From the NCBI RefSeq assembly GCF_016127015.1, contig NZ_CP065972.1, positions 1,426,001-1,490,000 on the forward strand: DNA of 64,000 nucleotides, read 5' to 3'. Shown piece by piece: positions 1-9,454 of this stretch. The notes under the pieces are model-generated. The model had not been told where the DNA came from. It made no database searches and saw nothing but the letters and a program-made list of their open reading frames with translations. The position numbers and the translations under genes are program-made. The DNA comes from Corynebacterium tuberculostearicum. Lineage in GTDB: Bacteria > Actinomycetota > Actinomycetes > Mycobacteriales > Mycobacteriaceae. Each line of letters begins with the position of its first letter. Within the stretch, counting starts at the first letter, position 1.

Positions 1-54
1 TTCCGGATCAAACTCGGTGTAGTGTTCCGGGCCGGCAAAATTTTCTAGGGCCAT
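1..54 (-). CDS. hypothetical protein, N-terminal 18 codons only
   Basis: An ATG at 54 on the minus strand opens a frame that runs off the left edge (first residues MALENFAGPEHYTEF). It begins three bases after the thrC stop codon, so it is probably translated from the thrC transcript. Too little is present to assign a family. The tight spacing is the main reason to believe it is a gene. Confidence 0.5.
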   Translation of the reverse strand, partial: MALENFAGPEHYTEFDPE

Positions 55-57
55 GGT

Positions 58-1500
58 CTAAACCTCCGTTTTCTGAATCGACGTGGTGATGTAATCCTTG
101 ACCGCCGCGGCATCATTAGGCAAGTCCTTGACGTGCCGCTCAGTATCGAGGATGCTGGCAAAGCGCTCGGGCGGCTCAGGGGCAGAGCCGATGGCCTCCG
201 TGATGGTCTCGGCAAACTTCACCGGCAGCGCGGTCTCCAGACACACGATGGGCGTTTTTACACCTTCGCGCTGTGCGCCGCGAGCCACCTTGATGCCGTC
301 GGCCGTGTGCGGATCCGGCAGGTAATCAAAGCGCTCGTGTACGTCCTTAATGGTGGCTAGGCGGTCCGCATGGCTGGAGGAACCGGACATGAAACCATAG
401 TCCTCGCGGGCAGCGGCAATCTTGTCGTGGTCGAGGCTAAAACCGCCCTCTTTCACCTTGGTGCCGAAAAGATCCGCGGTCTCGGCTGCATCGCGGCCGA
501 GCAAGTCGAACGCAAAGCGCTCAAAATTCGAGGCGCGCGAAATATCCATGGACGGCGAAGAGGTAGCCATGGTCTCTGCGGCTGGGCGCGGCCGGTAGTT
601 TCCGGTACGGAAGAACTCATCCAGCACATCATTCTCATTAGTAGCCACAATGAGACGATCGATAGGAAGGCCCATTTGGCGAGCGATATGGCCAGCACAA
701 ATATCGCCAAAGTTACCGGTGGGAACGCTAAAGGAAACCTTCTGATCGGCGTTTTCGGTGACCTTGAGCCAGCAGGAAATGTAGTAGACCACCTGGGCCA
801 TCAACCGTGCCCAGTTAATGGAATTGACCGCGCCAATGCGGTAGGCGGCCTTAAAATCAGCATCTCCTGATACCGCCTTGACCACATCCTGGCAATCATC
901 GAATACGCCATCGAGGGCGATGTTGAAGATATTCGGGTCATCCAACCCAAACATCTGTGCCTGCTGGAAGGCCGTCATCCGGCCGGCTGGGGTGAGCATA
1001 AAGACGCGAATGCCGTGGCGCCCGCGCATCGCATACTCTGCAGAGGACCCTGTATCGCCTGAGGTAGCGCCCAAAATATTGAGGGTTTCGCCACGGCGAG
1101 CAAGCTCATATTCAAATAGCTCACCCAAAAGCTGCATGGCCATGTCCTTAAATGCCGCAGTAGGTCCTTCAGAAAGATGTCCGATGAAAAGGCCCTCCCC
1201 TAGCTCCGTTACGGGCACAATCTCAGGATCGGCGAACTTGGGGCTGGTGTAGGCGCGCGCGGCGATGTCCTCGATGTCTTGCGCTGGAATATCGTCAATG
1301 AAAAGCTTAAGTACCTCGGCCGCGAGTGCCGCGTAGCCCTTATCCGCAAGCAACGTGCGCCATGAATTTAAAGTGGCGGGATCCAGTTGTGGGTAGCTCT
1401 CTGGCAGATACAAACCGCCATCGGGGGCAAGCCCGCCAAGGAGAATATCCGTAAAAGATGCGGGCTGACGGGCGGTATCGCGGGTCGAAATATACTTCAC
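58..1500 (-). CDS. thrC: threonine synthase
   Basis: Converts O-phospho-L-homoserine to L-threonine with pyridoxal phosphate, the last step of threonine synthesis, in the cytosol. The 480-residue protein has the full family length. The N-terminal STRD segment is typical, the PLP lysine sits in GPTAAFKDMA at about residue 118, and the phosphate-binding loop GATSGDTGSSA is near 143-153. It is the long fungal/proteobacterial/corynebacterial form rather than the short type. The ATG at 1500 opens directly into the conserved MKYISTRD start. It is divergent from the MFS gene at 1540, so the 39 bp between them must hold both promoters, and it probably reads on into the partial gene at 54. Confidence 0.96.
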   Translation of the reverse strand: MKYISTRDTARQPASFTDILLGGLAPDGGLYLPESYPQLDPATLNSWRTLLADKGYAALAAEVLKLFIDDIPAQDIEDIAARAYTSPKFADPEIVPVTELGEGLFIGHLSEGPTAAFKDMAMQLLGELFEYELARRGETLNILGATSGDTGSSAEYAMRGRHGIRVFMLTPAGRMTAFQQAQMFGLDDPNIFNIALDGVFDDCQDVVKAVSGDADFKAAYRIGAVNSINWARLMAQVVYYISCWLKVTENADQKVSFSVPTGNFGDICAGHIARQMGLPIDRLIVATNENDVLDEFFRTGNYRPRPAAETMATSSPSMDISRASNFERFAFDLLGRDAAETADLFGTKVKEGGFSLDHDKIAAAREDYGFMSGSSSHADRLATIKDVHERFDYLPDPHTADGIKVARGAQREGVKTPIVCLETALPVKFAETITEAIGSAPEPPERFASILDTERHVKDLPNDAAAVKDYITTSIQKTEV

Positions 1501-1539
1501 ACAAAAGAATCTTAGTAGTTAAGGCGTAAGGTATCAGCC

Positions 1540-2847
1540 ATGTCGCAGCCGAATCCTAGGGAAGTCATTACCACTCAGGCTTTAAGCATTTGGGTGGCCG
1601 CCATGGCGGTCTACCTCGTAGCGATTACAGGGCGCACTTCCTTCGGCGTCGCCGGTCTAGATGCAATTGAACGCTTCGATGTCGATGCCGGACGCATCGC
1701 GGTTTTTACCTCCGTGCAGCTGGGTGTATATGCCCTAGCCCAAATCCCCACTGGCATCTTGATTGATAAATTCGGCCCGCGCTTACTCCTCGTGGTCGGC
1801 GCCGTCATTATGGGCATTGGCCAGGTCGCCCTGGGCTTTACCACCAGCTATGGCGTAGCCATTGCCGCGCGCGTGCTCATCGGCGCGGGCGATGCCACGG
1901 CATTTCTCTCCGTGATGCGCATCCTGCCCTATTGGTTCCCACTGCACCGCACCCCCATGTTCACTCAGGTGACGTCATCGCTAGGACAAATGGGCCAGTT
2001 CATTTCCGCGGTGCCCTTCCTGTGGTTGCTGGGTGCGGCCGGATGGACTGCCGCCTTCGTTACCCTTGGCGCAGTAGGAATCTTGGTAGCCATCGCCGCT
2101 ATCGTGGCGGTAGCAGACTCACCAGAGAAGTTGGGGATTATTCCCACAGAGAAGGAACCACCCAACTCGCAGGCCACCAGCATCCCGGCCCGTTTGAAGA
2201 AGGTCTTCCGCTCCCCAGTGGCCTGGCAGGCCTACTTCATCCACTACATCGGAATGCTCCCGCTCATCGTCTTTGTCATGCTCTGGGGCATGCCCATGAT
2301 GACCCAAGGCATGGAGATGTCCAAGGCCAAGTCCAGCCTGGTACTGACCTTGCTGGCGGTATTCTTGGTCTTCGTCGGCCCCCTGCACGGCAAAATTTCC
2401 TCTCGGGCGCAGCATGTCCGCCCGTGGCTTAGCCTCGGGTTTGTAGCAATTCACGTACTGACCTGGCTGATTTTCTTTACCTTTGGCACCGACAGCGGTG
2501 TGGTCGCAATTTTGGTGGTGTCCTTCGTTACCGCGCTGTGCACACCGACGGCTAACTACGGCTTCGATATCGTGCGTGAGCGCATGGACCGCTCTGTGGT
2601 GGCCACGGCTACGGGCTTGGGAAATATGGGCGGTTTTACCTCTGGCATGTTGGGCGCGCAGCTTTTCGGCATGGTGTTGGACCACTCCTCCGACGCCCCC
2701 AATTATTCTATGCCGGATTTCACTGCCGCCGCGGCTGCGGTGCTAGCCGTCTGGGTAGTAGGCATGATTGGTGTGGTCATCACCCACTTCCTTCGCCGTC
2801 GCGCAGGCGAAGACGGGCCTTCTGTCACCATCGTCGAGGTTTCCTAG
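1540..2847 (+). CDS. MFS transporter
   Basis: A 435-residue major facilitator superfamily permease of the inner membrane, with about 12 hydrophobic segments in two halves. The loop after the second helix carries DKFGPR, a form of MFS motif A. The middle has a charged cytoplasmic loop (around residues 200-225, EKEPPNSQ) before the second set of helices. The overall look is that of the nitrate/nitrite and anion:cation symporter branch, but no substrate can be read from the sequence. It diverges from thrC and converges on the ATPase gene that ends 14 bases downstream. Confidence 0.85.
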   Translation: MSQPNPREVITTQALSIWVAAMAVYLVAITGRTSFGVAGLDAIERFDVDAGRIAVFTSVQLGVYALAQIPTGILIDKFGPRLLLVVGAVIMGIGQVALGFTTSYGVAIAARVLIGAGDATAFLSVMRILPYWFPLHRTPMFTQVTSSLGQMGQFISAVPFLWLLGAAGWTAAFVTLGAVGILVAIAAIVAVADSPEKLGIIPTEKEPPNSQATSIPARLKKVFRSPVAWQAYFIHYIGMLPLIVFVMLWGMPMMTQGMEMSKAKSSLVLTLLAVFLVFVGPLHGKISSRAQHVRPWLSLGFVAIHVLTWLIFFTFGTDSGVVAILVVSFVTALCTPTANYGFDIVRERMDRSVVATATGLGNMGGFTSGMLGAQLFGMVLDHSSDAPNYSMPDFTAAAAAVLAVWVVGMIGVVITHFLRRRAGEDGPSVTIVEVS

Positions 2848-2861
2848 AAACCGTCGGTTGA

Positions 2862-3569
2862 TTACTCCGGGTTGAGGATAAAGCGAATGGTTCCCTCAGG
2901 GTCCGCCAAAAGCTCCCGGGTCGCCGCCACGGCTTCCGCTTCGTCGAAGGCGATGCGTTCAAAGCCAGTATCGTTGAGCTCCACAATGTCCGCACCAGGG
3001 CAGGCCAGAAGAATCGGCGAGTGCGTGGCAATAATGACCTGTGCGCCGCGGTCAACTGCTTGGGCAATTTCCCCTACGAGGGCCAGTTGCCGGATAACGG
3101 ACAGCCCAGATTCTGGCTCATCAAGGATGTAGACGCCTTGGCCATTGATGTGCTCATAGAGCAGGTCGAAGACGGATTGCCCGTGCGATCGGTGGGACAA
3201 ATCCACGTTCTGAGGAAGAGTCGAACGTCCGCCCCGTTCGGCCGCTGAATCCCCACGCTCAATCAAGTACTCGTGCTTTTCGGCGCGCAGGAAATAGGCG
3301 CGGTGGATTACTTCCTCAGTATCGCAGCGGATGGGGCTGCGAGGAACGATTTCATCTGGGTCACCCATGCGGCCGCCCGAGGGAGAACAACCCAAGTCAC
3401 TAGCTAGGCCCGCGAGCAAGCTCGATTTGCCAATGCCGTTTTCACCTACGAAAACAGTTACTGGACTCCGCAGCTTGAAGCTGCCCAAATCAGCTAAGTA
3501 GTCGAAGACAGGCAGCTCTGCGCGGTAGTCATCAGGCTTGAATTTCAGGCTTAGGGCATCAACCAGCAT
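2862..3569 (-). CDS. AAA-type predicted ATPase (RecF/ABC-like)
   Basis: A 235-residue stand-alone P-loop ATPase. Walker A is GENGIGKSS at about residues 43-51, and Walker B with its glutamate is YILDEPESGLS near 147-157, followed by a switch histidine in IIATHSP. This is the compact RecF/SMC-like AAA class found as single-domain proteins in many bacteria; the role is usually unknown. There is no membrane segment and no nuclease domain. It lies at the end of a minus-strand run of small genes, 10 bp after the small protein at 3580-3798. The ribosome site before the ATG at 3569 is weak. Confidence 0.85.
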   Translation of the reverse strand: MLVDALSLKFKPDDYRAELPVFDYLADLGSFKLRSPVTVFVGENGIGKSSLLAGLASDLGCSPSGGRMGDPDEIVPRSPIRCDTEEVIHRAYFLRAEKHEYLIERGDSAAERGGRSTLPQNVDLSHRSHGQSVFDLLYEHINGQGVYILDEPESGLSVIRQLALVGEIAQAVDRGAQVIIATHSPILLACPGADIVELNDTGFERIAFDEAEAVAATRELLADPEGTIRFILNPE

Positions 3570-3579
3570 GGGCCCTAGG

Positions 3580-3798
3580 TTAATTCAGTTCATCGAGTAC
3601 GCGCAGCGCGTCTTCTTGCGCTGCCGCCGCACCAAAGTTTTTCAGGTGGTCACCCAAGTCGCCGGACGGAACCGATTGGGCGATGGTATCGGCCGGCACG
3701 GTATTAACGGCATAGGCCACCCCTATCCCGCCGGTGATAGGTATGGCGATAGCGGCAAGCACTCCCACCGCGGTCGACAGCGTGGTCTTGAAAGTCAT
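3580..3798 (-). CDS. small membrane or secreted hypothetical protein
   Basis: A 72-residue protein read from the ATG at 3798, chosen because GGAGGA lies five bases upstream; a longer frame starting at 3822 lacks this. The N-terminus (MTFKTTLSTAVGVLAAIAIP) followed by a glycine/valine stretch ending in AYA looks like a signal peptide or a single membrane helix, and the remaining ~45 residues are short and acidic. I do not recognise the family. It sits between an ATPase gene and a one-helix membrane protein on the same strand. Confidence 0.65.
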   Translation of the reverse strand: MTFKTTLSTAVGVLAAIAIPITGGIGVAYAVNTVPADTIAQSVPSGDLGDHLKNFGAAAAQEDALRVLDELN

Positions 3799-3943
3799 AG
3801 TCTCCTCCAGAAGCTTCGGCACCGAGCACCTTGCCCGTTACCGATTTGTGATGTTTTAGCTTAGGGAGAATCGCTGCCAAGGCCATGCCGCTCGGCTGCG
3901 GGTTGCCTGAATTTTCGCGCCCAGTTCGCGAGGAAATAAAGGG

Positions 3944-4411
3944 CTAGTTTGCCGGGTAACTTTCAGCCACGATGCCATCGCTGGCCGGCATCACAAGTCC
4001 CCGTTCAAAAGCTACGAGGACTGCCTCTTCATCGGATTCGCTGATGTCTCCGGCCTCCACCGCGCTGCTGAGCTCACGCTCGAGGTAGACGCGCACATCG
4101 GACTTGCCGTTTTCCGTCTGGGTAATATCGCGCGGGACGGAATTGAGCGGAATGCCCAGCGCCTTAGCTAGGGAGGTAACGCGGTTGGCGTCGGTGGAAT
4201 CATCGCCTTTGATAGCACCATTGACCTGTGCGGGCATGTCTTCCTGGACCACGCCGCCAGCCACGGCCTCGCCCACCGTCATCGTCCCCTTCGGCGGCTT
4301 ATCGCGATTGGTGGCCCACACCCCGACAGCAATGGCCACGATGACGGCCACGGCGACAAAGGTCCACAGGTAGATGAGCTTATGTCGATGCACTCCGCTG
4401 ATTTTAGCCAT
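3944..4411 (-). CDS. single-pass membrane protein, unknown function
   Basis: A 155-residue protein with an N-terminal basic segment (KISGVHRHK), one membrane helix (YLWTFVAVAVIVAIAVG) and an extracytoplasmic domain of about 115 residues rich in acidic residues. The ATG at 4411 is preferred over upstream starts because it overlaps the stop of the gene before it (ATGGCTAA), a sign of translational coupling. I do not recognise the domain. With the coupled 114-residue protein it forms a two-gene unit that is probably corynebacterial. Confidence 0.7.
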   Translation of the reverse strand: MAKISGVHRHKLIYLWTFVAVAVIVAIAVGVWATNRDKPPKGTMTVGEAVAGGVVQEDMPAQVNGAIKGDDSTDANRVTSLAKALGIPLNSVPRDITQTENGKSDVRVYLERELSSAVEAGDISESDEEAVLVAFERGLVMPASDGIVAESYPAN

Positions 4412-4748
4412 GGTAACCAGCGCCACCGCCGAAGGAACCGTAGTCATTGCCGCGGGGGTTCTCGCCGCGATCATTGAGGGCATCAATGATGGAGCGAATG
4501 GTGGCCTCCCCTATGCGGTCGGCTCGCCCCCACGAGCGAGGCGCCTGACGGGAGCTATCGGGCGATGGTTCCTGGCGCGGCGGCACTGGCTTTTCCTCCC
4601 GCGGCGTGGCGACCTCGATGGTCAAGGTGGTGCCATCAAGGTGGAGGGCGTCGCCGTCGCGCACGCCCGCGGCACGCGCTGCGGAAAGCAGCGCGGATAA
4701 CTCACCCACCGTGGCGGCGTCCACATCGAGTTGCAATTTGAAAGACAT
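4404..4748 (-). CDS. hypothetical protein, 114 aa, coupled to a membrane protein
   Basis: A soluble 114-residue protein with a compact N-terminal half (residues 1-48, alternating hydrophobics as in a small alpha/beta fold), a proline- and charge-rich linker (PREEKPVPPRQEPSP) and a glycine-rich tail ending GGGAGYHG. Its stop overlaps the start of the downstream membrane protein by 8 bases, so the two are likely made together. The start at 4748 has GAAAGGAC upstream. I cannot assign a family. Confidence 0.7.
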   Translation of the reverse strand: MSFKLQLDVDAATVGELSALLSAARAAGVRDGDALHLDGTTLTIEVATPREEKPVPPRQEPSPDSSRQAPRSWGRADRIGEATIRSIIDALNDRGENPRGNDYGSFGGGAGYHG

Positions 4749-4845
4749 AACCAGCCAGTCCTTTCTTATTCTCCTCCCACTTTAGAGTCCGAAAGTGCAA
4801 AAAGTAAGGCCACAATGCGCACTTCGAGGACTTTCAAGGCCAACT

Positions 4846-7800
4846 CTACGAATGCTCGAAGGATTCCTCCTCGCCCCAAAACACCTCATCCACAACTTTT
4901 CGGGCATGGCGGGTAAGTTTCAGATAGCTCTCTAGAAACTCTTGGTTCTCCTCCGGCGGCCAGCCGGCGGCACCGGCTACCTGGGCCAGCTGCGGGCCGG
5001 GCCCGGGCAACTGGTCCACGCGCTTGCCGCGCACAAGCACCAGGGCGTTGCGGGCGTCGGTAGCCATAAGCCAGGCGTCGCGCAGGTCCGAGGCCTGCTC
5101 GGCAGAGAGGATGGCGGTTTCCTCCAAGGCGTCGAGCACGCGCAGAGTGGACGGATCGTGCAGTTCGGCATACTCGTGGGCATGCATCATGGTCAGGAGC
5201 TGGACAGTCCATTCAATATCTGAGAGCGCACCGCGCCCCAGCTTGGTATGAGTATTGCGGTCCGCGCCGCGCGGGAGGCGCTCATTGTCCACGCGCGCCT
5301 TCATGCGCCGGATATCGCGAATGGTCGAGGCGCTCGCGCCGCCTTCTGGGTAGCGGAAACTATCAACCATGGACATAAAACGCTCGCCTACTTCCCTATC
5401 GCCAGCCACGAAGGCCGCCCGCAACAAAGCCTGCAGCTCCCAAGACTCGCCCCACTCGCGGTAGTAACGCTCATAGGAGGAGATGGTGCGTGCCACCGCA
5501 CCGGAGCGGCCCTCTGGGCGCAGGCCCAGGTCGACGTCCAGTGGTGGGTCGCCCGAAGGCTTAGACAGGCGGCGCCGAAGCTTATCGACGATCCCGATGG
5601 CCCACTTCACGGCCTCCCCTTCCGCGCCAGAGTCATCGGCCGGTTCGCTAGGTTCTGCTACGACGAGCACATCCGCATCTGAGCCAAATCCCAGCTCCAT
5701 GCCTCCCAAGCGGCCCATGCCAATGACGGCAATGCGCGCTGGTGGCTCTGCGTCCTCATTGGCCAAGCGCCACGCGCGCACCTCGGCGCGAAGTGCAGCC
5801 TCAAGAACGGCATCCCAAATTGTGGATAGCTCGTGACACACCTGCTTGACCGGCATGAAGCCCAGCAAATCCGCACTGGCGATACGGGCCAGCTCCACTC
5901 GGCGCAACGAGCGCGCCACCGCCACCGCTTTATCTGGGTCGGCGTGGCGCTTGCTGGAATTGACCAGCGCCTTGGAAACCTGTTCGGGCTTGGTTTCTAG
6001 CAGTTTGGGGCCAGTGGCGCCGTCGGAAAGCTGCTTTACCGAATCTGGGGCGCTAATAATCAGATCAGAGGTAAACGGCGAGGTACCTAGAATGTGCATG
6101 AGCCGCTGGCCCACAATTCCTTCATCGCGCAGCATGCGCAAGAACCACGATCTATCGTTCGCGGCCTCCGAGAGCTTGCGATAGTTCAACAGGCCCATAT
6201 CGGGGTCTGCGGTATCAGCCAGCCATTCCATCAAGGTTGGCAGCAAAATCGCCTGGATGCGTGCCTTGCGCGAGGTTCCCGCCGCCAAGGAGGTCAGGTG
6301 CTCGAATGCGCGGTCGGGGTAGTTATAGCCCAGCGCGGCCAGCTGCAGCTTGGCGGCCTCCGGTGAAAGCTTAAGCTCATCGGCGGACATGGTGACCACG
6401 GAATTGAGCAGCGGCCGGTAAAACAGGCGCGAGTGCAGCTCGGAGATCCGCAGGCGGATCCGGCGCAGGTGCGACAGCATGCGCTCGGCCGCCGACTTGG
6501 TGCCCTGCGGATAAAAGCCGGCGATGCGCGCCAGCCACTTCATCCCCTCTTCGTCGTCCTTTTCCGGCAGCGTGTGCGTGCGGCGGAAGCGCTCCAATTG
6601 CAGACGGTGCTCAAGCAGGCGCAGAAACTCATAGGCTTCAATGAGCTGGGTGCCATCCTCGCGGCCGACGTACCCTGCTGAAATCAGCGCCTCCAGCGCC
6701 TCCACCGTGGAAAGCGCGCGCAGCGTCTCATCGGAGCGACCATGGACCAACTGCAAGAGCTGGACAGCAAATTCGATATCGCGCAAGCCGCCCACGCCTA
6801 GCTTCAGCTCGCGGTGTTTGAGCTCTGCGGGAACGTTGGCCAGCACGCGGCGGCGCATGGCCTGTACGTCCTCAACAAAGGACTCGCGCTGCGACGCCGT
6901 CCACACCATCGGGCGAATCTGGTCCAAATAGTCCTGGCCTAGCGGGAGGTAGCCCGTCATAGCGCGCGCTTTAAGGAGCGCCTGGAATTCCCACGTCTCC
7001 GCCCACCGTTTGTAGTAGGCCACGTGAGATTCCAAAGTGCGCACCAATGCGCCCGACTTTCCCTCGGGGCGCAGGTTCGCATCTACCTCGAAAAAAGTGG
7101 TGGTACCAATGCGATTAAACTCCGCCGCTAGCCGCGTGGCCCTAGGGGTTGCCTCGCTGCCGACGAAGATGACGTCCACATCGGAGATATAGTTCAGCTC
7201 GCCTGCGCCACACTTGCCCATCGCCATGACTGCAAGCTGCGCATCCAAGGGTTCATCGCCGTAGATGGTGCGCACGGCACAGGCAAGGGAGGCGGTTAAG
7301 GCGGCGTCGGCAAGTGCGGTGGTCAGCGCCGCAATCTGGCGGAACCCTACCTCCGGCTGCTGCCTGGTCTGGCCCTTGCGGGAATGGAAGGTGCCCGCCA
7401 CATCGCAGGCGGCAATGCGCATCATCAAAGTGCGGTAGGTCGTGCGCAGCGGCTGCTTATGCTCCCCCTCACCGGCGCGGTAAGTGCCCGCCGCGCTCAA
7501 GTCCTCGCACGCGGGATCAGGCCGGTCCACGTCGTGAGCAAAGTCCGCAGGCTGGGCATCGACGGCACCAAGCAGGCTTTGTAGCATCTCTTCGGGCTGC
7601 GGAAGGGGTTTTTCTAATTCTCGCCACAGTTCAGGGTGCGCCGCGAGATGATCGCCAAAGGCGGTTGACGCCCCCAGTAGTGCGAAGAGGCGCACGCGCA
7701 AAGTTTCGTTGGACCGCACGGCATCATCTAGCTCTGGGGCTTGTTCATAGATGCGGATCAGATTATTGAGAGCCAGGTCTGGGTCACCCACGGCAGCGAG

Positions 7801-7917
7801 GGTCCACAACAGATCCGCTGATTCCGGATTCTTCCACCCCAGCTGCTCAATATCTTGCGCAGCATGCGGGCGGGTAAGACCTAGTGTGGCCGGTGAAGGC
7901 ACAGCAGCAGGACGCAT
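4846..7917 (-). CDS. glnE: glutamine synthetase adenylyltransferase / adenylyl-removing enzyme
   Basis: A bifunctional enzyme that adds AMP to, and removes it from, a tyrosine of glutamine synthetase according to nitrogen status. At 1023 residues it has the length of actinobacterial GlnE. Two nucleotidyltransferase modules are visible: the N-terminal one with MGKCGAGELNYISDVD at about 233-248, expected to remove AMP, and the C-terminal one with MGRLGGMELGFGSDAD near 730-745, expected to add it. Helical GlnE and GlnD-UR domains follow each. It starts seven bases after glnA2, so the two form one operon. The start matches the conserved N-terminus. Confidence 0.96.
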   Translation of the reverse strand: MRPAAVPSPATLGLTRPHAAQDIEQLGWKNPESADLLWTLAAVGDPDLALNNLIRIYEQAPELDDAVRSNETLRVRLFALLGASTAFGDHLAAHPELWRELEKPLPQPEEMLQSLLGAVDAQPADFAHDVDRPDPACEDLSAAGTYRAGEGEHKQPLRTTYRTLMMRIAACDVAGTFHSRKGQTRQQPEVGFRQIAALTTALADAALTASLACAVRTIYGDEPLDAQLAVMAMGKCGAGELNYISDVDVIFVGSEATPRATRLAAEFNRIGTTTFFEVDANLRPEGKSGALVRTLESHVAYYKRWAETWEFQALLKARAMTGYLPLGQDYLDQIRPMVWTASQRESFVEDVQAMRRRVLANVPAELKHRELKLGVGGLRDIEFAVQLLQLVHGRSDETLRALSTVEALEALISAGYVGREDGTQLIEAYEFLRLLEHRLQLERFRRTHTLPEKDDEEGMKWLARIAGFYPQGTKSAAERMLSHLRRIRLRISELHSRLFYRPLLNSVVTMSADELKLSPEAAKLQLAALGYNYPDRAFEHLTSLAAGTSRKARIQAILLPTLMEWLADTADPDMGLLNYRKLSEAANDRSWFLRMLRDEGIVGQRLMHILGTSPFTSDLIISAPDSVKQLSDGATGPKLLETKPEQVSKALVNSSKRHADPDKAVAVARSLRRVELARIASADLLGFMPVKQVCHELSTIWDAVLEAALRAEVRAWRLANEDAEPPARIAVIGMGRLGGMELGFGSDADVLVVAEPSEPADDSGAEGEAVKWAIGIVDKLRRRLSKPSGDPPLDVDLGLRPEGRSGAVARTISSYERYYREWGESWELQALLRAAFVAGDREVGERFMSMVDSFRYPEGGASASTIRDIRRMKARVDNERLPRGADRNTHTKLGRGALSDIEWTVQLLTMMHAHEYAELHDPSTLRVLDALEETAILSAEQASDLRDAWLMATDARNALVLVRGKRVDQLPGPGPQLAQVAGAAGWPPEENQEFLESYLKLTRHARKVVDEVFWGEEESFEHS

Positions 7918-7924
7918 TTTTCTC

Positions 7925-9262
7925 CTAGAAGTTCAGGTTATTGCGCAGCTCAAAGGTGGTGATTTGGCTCTGATAGTGGTGCCACTCATCCCACTTGGAG
8001 CGCAGGAAGAACTCAAAGACGTGCTCGCCCAAGACTTCTGCCATGAACTCGGATTTTTCAAATTCTCGCAAGGCCTGATCCAAGCTGGTGGGTAGATCCT
8101 TATAGCCCATTGCCCGGCGCTCGCGGCGGGTGAGCTGGTGGACATCGTCCTCGGCCGGATCATCGAGCTCGTAGCCCTCGCGGATGCCTCGCAGGCCTGC
8201 TGCTAGTAGCACCGCATACCCCAGGTAGGGGTTCATCGAGGCATCAATGGAGCGGATTTCTACCCGGCGCGATTCTTCCTTGGTAAGCCGGTAGGTGGGA
8301 ACGCGGACCAACGCGGAGCGATTCGATACTCCCCAGGTGGCTGCGCCCGGCGCCTCGTTGCCGAACATCAGGCGCTTATAAGAATTGGTCCATTGGTTCA
8401 CAATCGCGGACATCTCCGTGGAGTGCTCCAAGATGCCGGCGATGAACTGGCGTCCGGTCTGGGACAAAGAGAATTCATCATCCGGATCGTGGAAAGCATT
8501 GGATTGGCCTTCAAAAAGGCTCAAGTGGGTGTGCATGCCAGAGCCCGGCAAATGTTCGAAGGGCTTAGGCATGAAGGTGGCGCGCACGTTGGAATTGGTG
8601 GCCACCTGCTTGATCACGTGCCGGAAGGTCATGATGTTATCGGCCATGGTGAGCACGTCCGCATGGCGCAGATCAATTTCTTGCTGGCCTGGCGCGGTTT
8701 CGTGGTGGCTAAACTCCGTGGCAATTCCCAGCGATTCCAGCGCCAACATTGCCTTCCTGCGGAAAAGCGGGGCGGTATCGTGCGTTGCTTGGTCGAAGTA
8801 ACCACCGTTGTCCGTGGGCACCAAGTCTGTAAGTTCGCGGCCGCGCTCCAAAAGATAGAACTCGATTTCTGGCGAGGCCATGCAGGTAAATCCATCGTTG
8901 GCGGCCTCAGTGACCTGGCGGCGCAGGATATGGCGCGGGTCCACCATGGAGGGCTGACCGTCCGGCTGGGCGATATCGCAAAACATGCGGGCCGATTGCA
9001 GGTCCGGCTCATCCATATCAAAGGGCAAAATTTGGAAGGTGGAGGGATCTGGCAGGGCGATGGTGTCAGACTCAGAGATACGGGAGAACCCTTCCACGGA
9101 AGAACCATCGAAGCCAACACCTTCTTCAAAGGCCGATTCCAGCTCGGACGGGCTCATGACCACGGATTTGAGGGCACCCAAAATATCCGTAAACCACAGG
9201 CGGATAAAGCGGATATCGCGTTCCTCAACCGTTCGTAGGACAAATTCGTGTTGGCTATTCAT
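7925..9262 (-). CDS. glnA2: glutamine synthetase, type I, GlnA2-like
   Basis: ATP-dependent amidation of glutamate to glutamine. The 445-residue protein is a type I enzyme shorter than the main GlnA (about 475). The N-terminal beta-grasp has DIRFIRLWFTDILG, and the catalytic domain shows VGFDGSSVEGF, a PEIEFYL metal site, GSGMHTHLSL and NRSALVRVP. In C. glutamicum, GlnA2 is reported as a second glutamine synthetase not essential for growth on ammonium and not adenylylated; here a tyrosine occurs in the EGYELDDP segment near the usual modification loop, so that point is open. It is immediately upstream of, and co-transcribed with, glnE. Confidence 0.95.
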   Translation of the reverse strand: MNSQHEFVLRTVEERDIRFIRLWFTDILGALKSVVMSPSELESAFEEGVGFDGSSVEGFSRISESDTIALPDPSTFQILPFDMDEPDLQSARMFCDIAQPDGQPSMVDPRHILRRQVTEAANDGFTCMASPEIEFYLLERGRELTDLVPTDNGGYFDQATHDTAPLFRRKAMLALESLGIATEFSHHETAPGQQEIDLRHADVLTMADNIMTFRHVIKQVATNSNVRATFMPKPFEHLPGSGMHTHLSLFEGQSNAFHDPDDEFSLSQTGRQFIAGILEHSTEMSAIVNQWTNSYKRLMFGNEAPGAATWGVSNRSALVRVPTYRLTKEESRRVEIRSIDASMNPYLGYAVLLAAGLRGIREGYELDDPAEDDVHQLTRRERRAMGYKDLPTSLDQALREFEKSEFMAEVLGEHVFEFFLRSKWDEWHHYQSQITTFELRNNLNF

Positions 9263-9345
9263 GCCTTAGACCTTACCGGCTTACCTCCGAGGGATGTACA
9301 GTTCATGCGACAGTTTTTCCGGGGAGAAAAGCGCAGGTCGCAAGA

Positions 9346-9364
9346 GTATCTAGGGGGTATCTAG
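9346..9364. promoter_or_regulatory. direct repeat GTATCTAG in the glnA2 / DUF2786 divergent region
   Basis: GTATCTAG occurs twice, at 9346-9353 and 9357-9364, with an 11-bp period (one helical turn). It lies in the 192-bp gap between glnA2 (starting at 9262 on the minus strand) and the DUF2786 gene (starting at 9455). This could be a regulator site for either gene. It does not match the AmtR consensus as I know it. No functional evidence. Confidence 0.3.
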
Positions 9365-9454
9365 CGGGGGCCTTTCCGCCAGGAGCCAGCTTCAGCGCAT
9401 GCTTTGCTAAGTGGGCAAGCGAACACACGTACACCTCTTAAAGGACTAAGTTTT

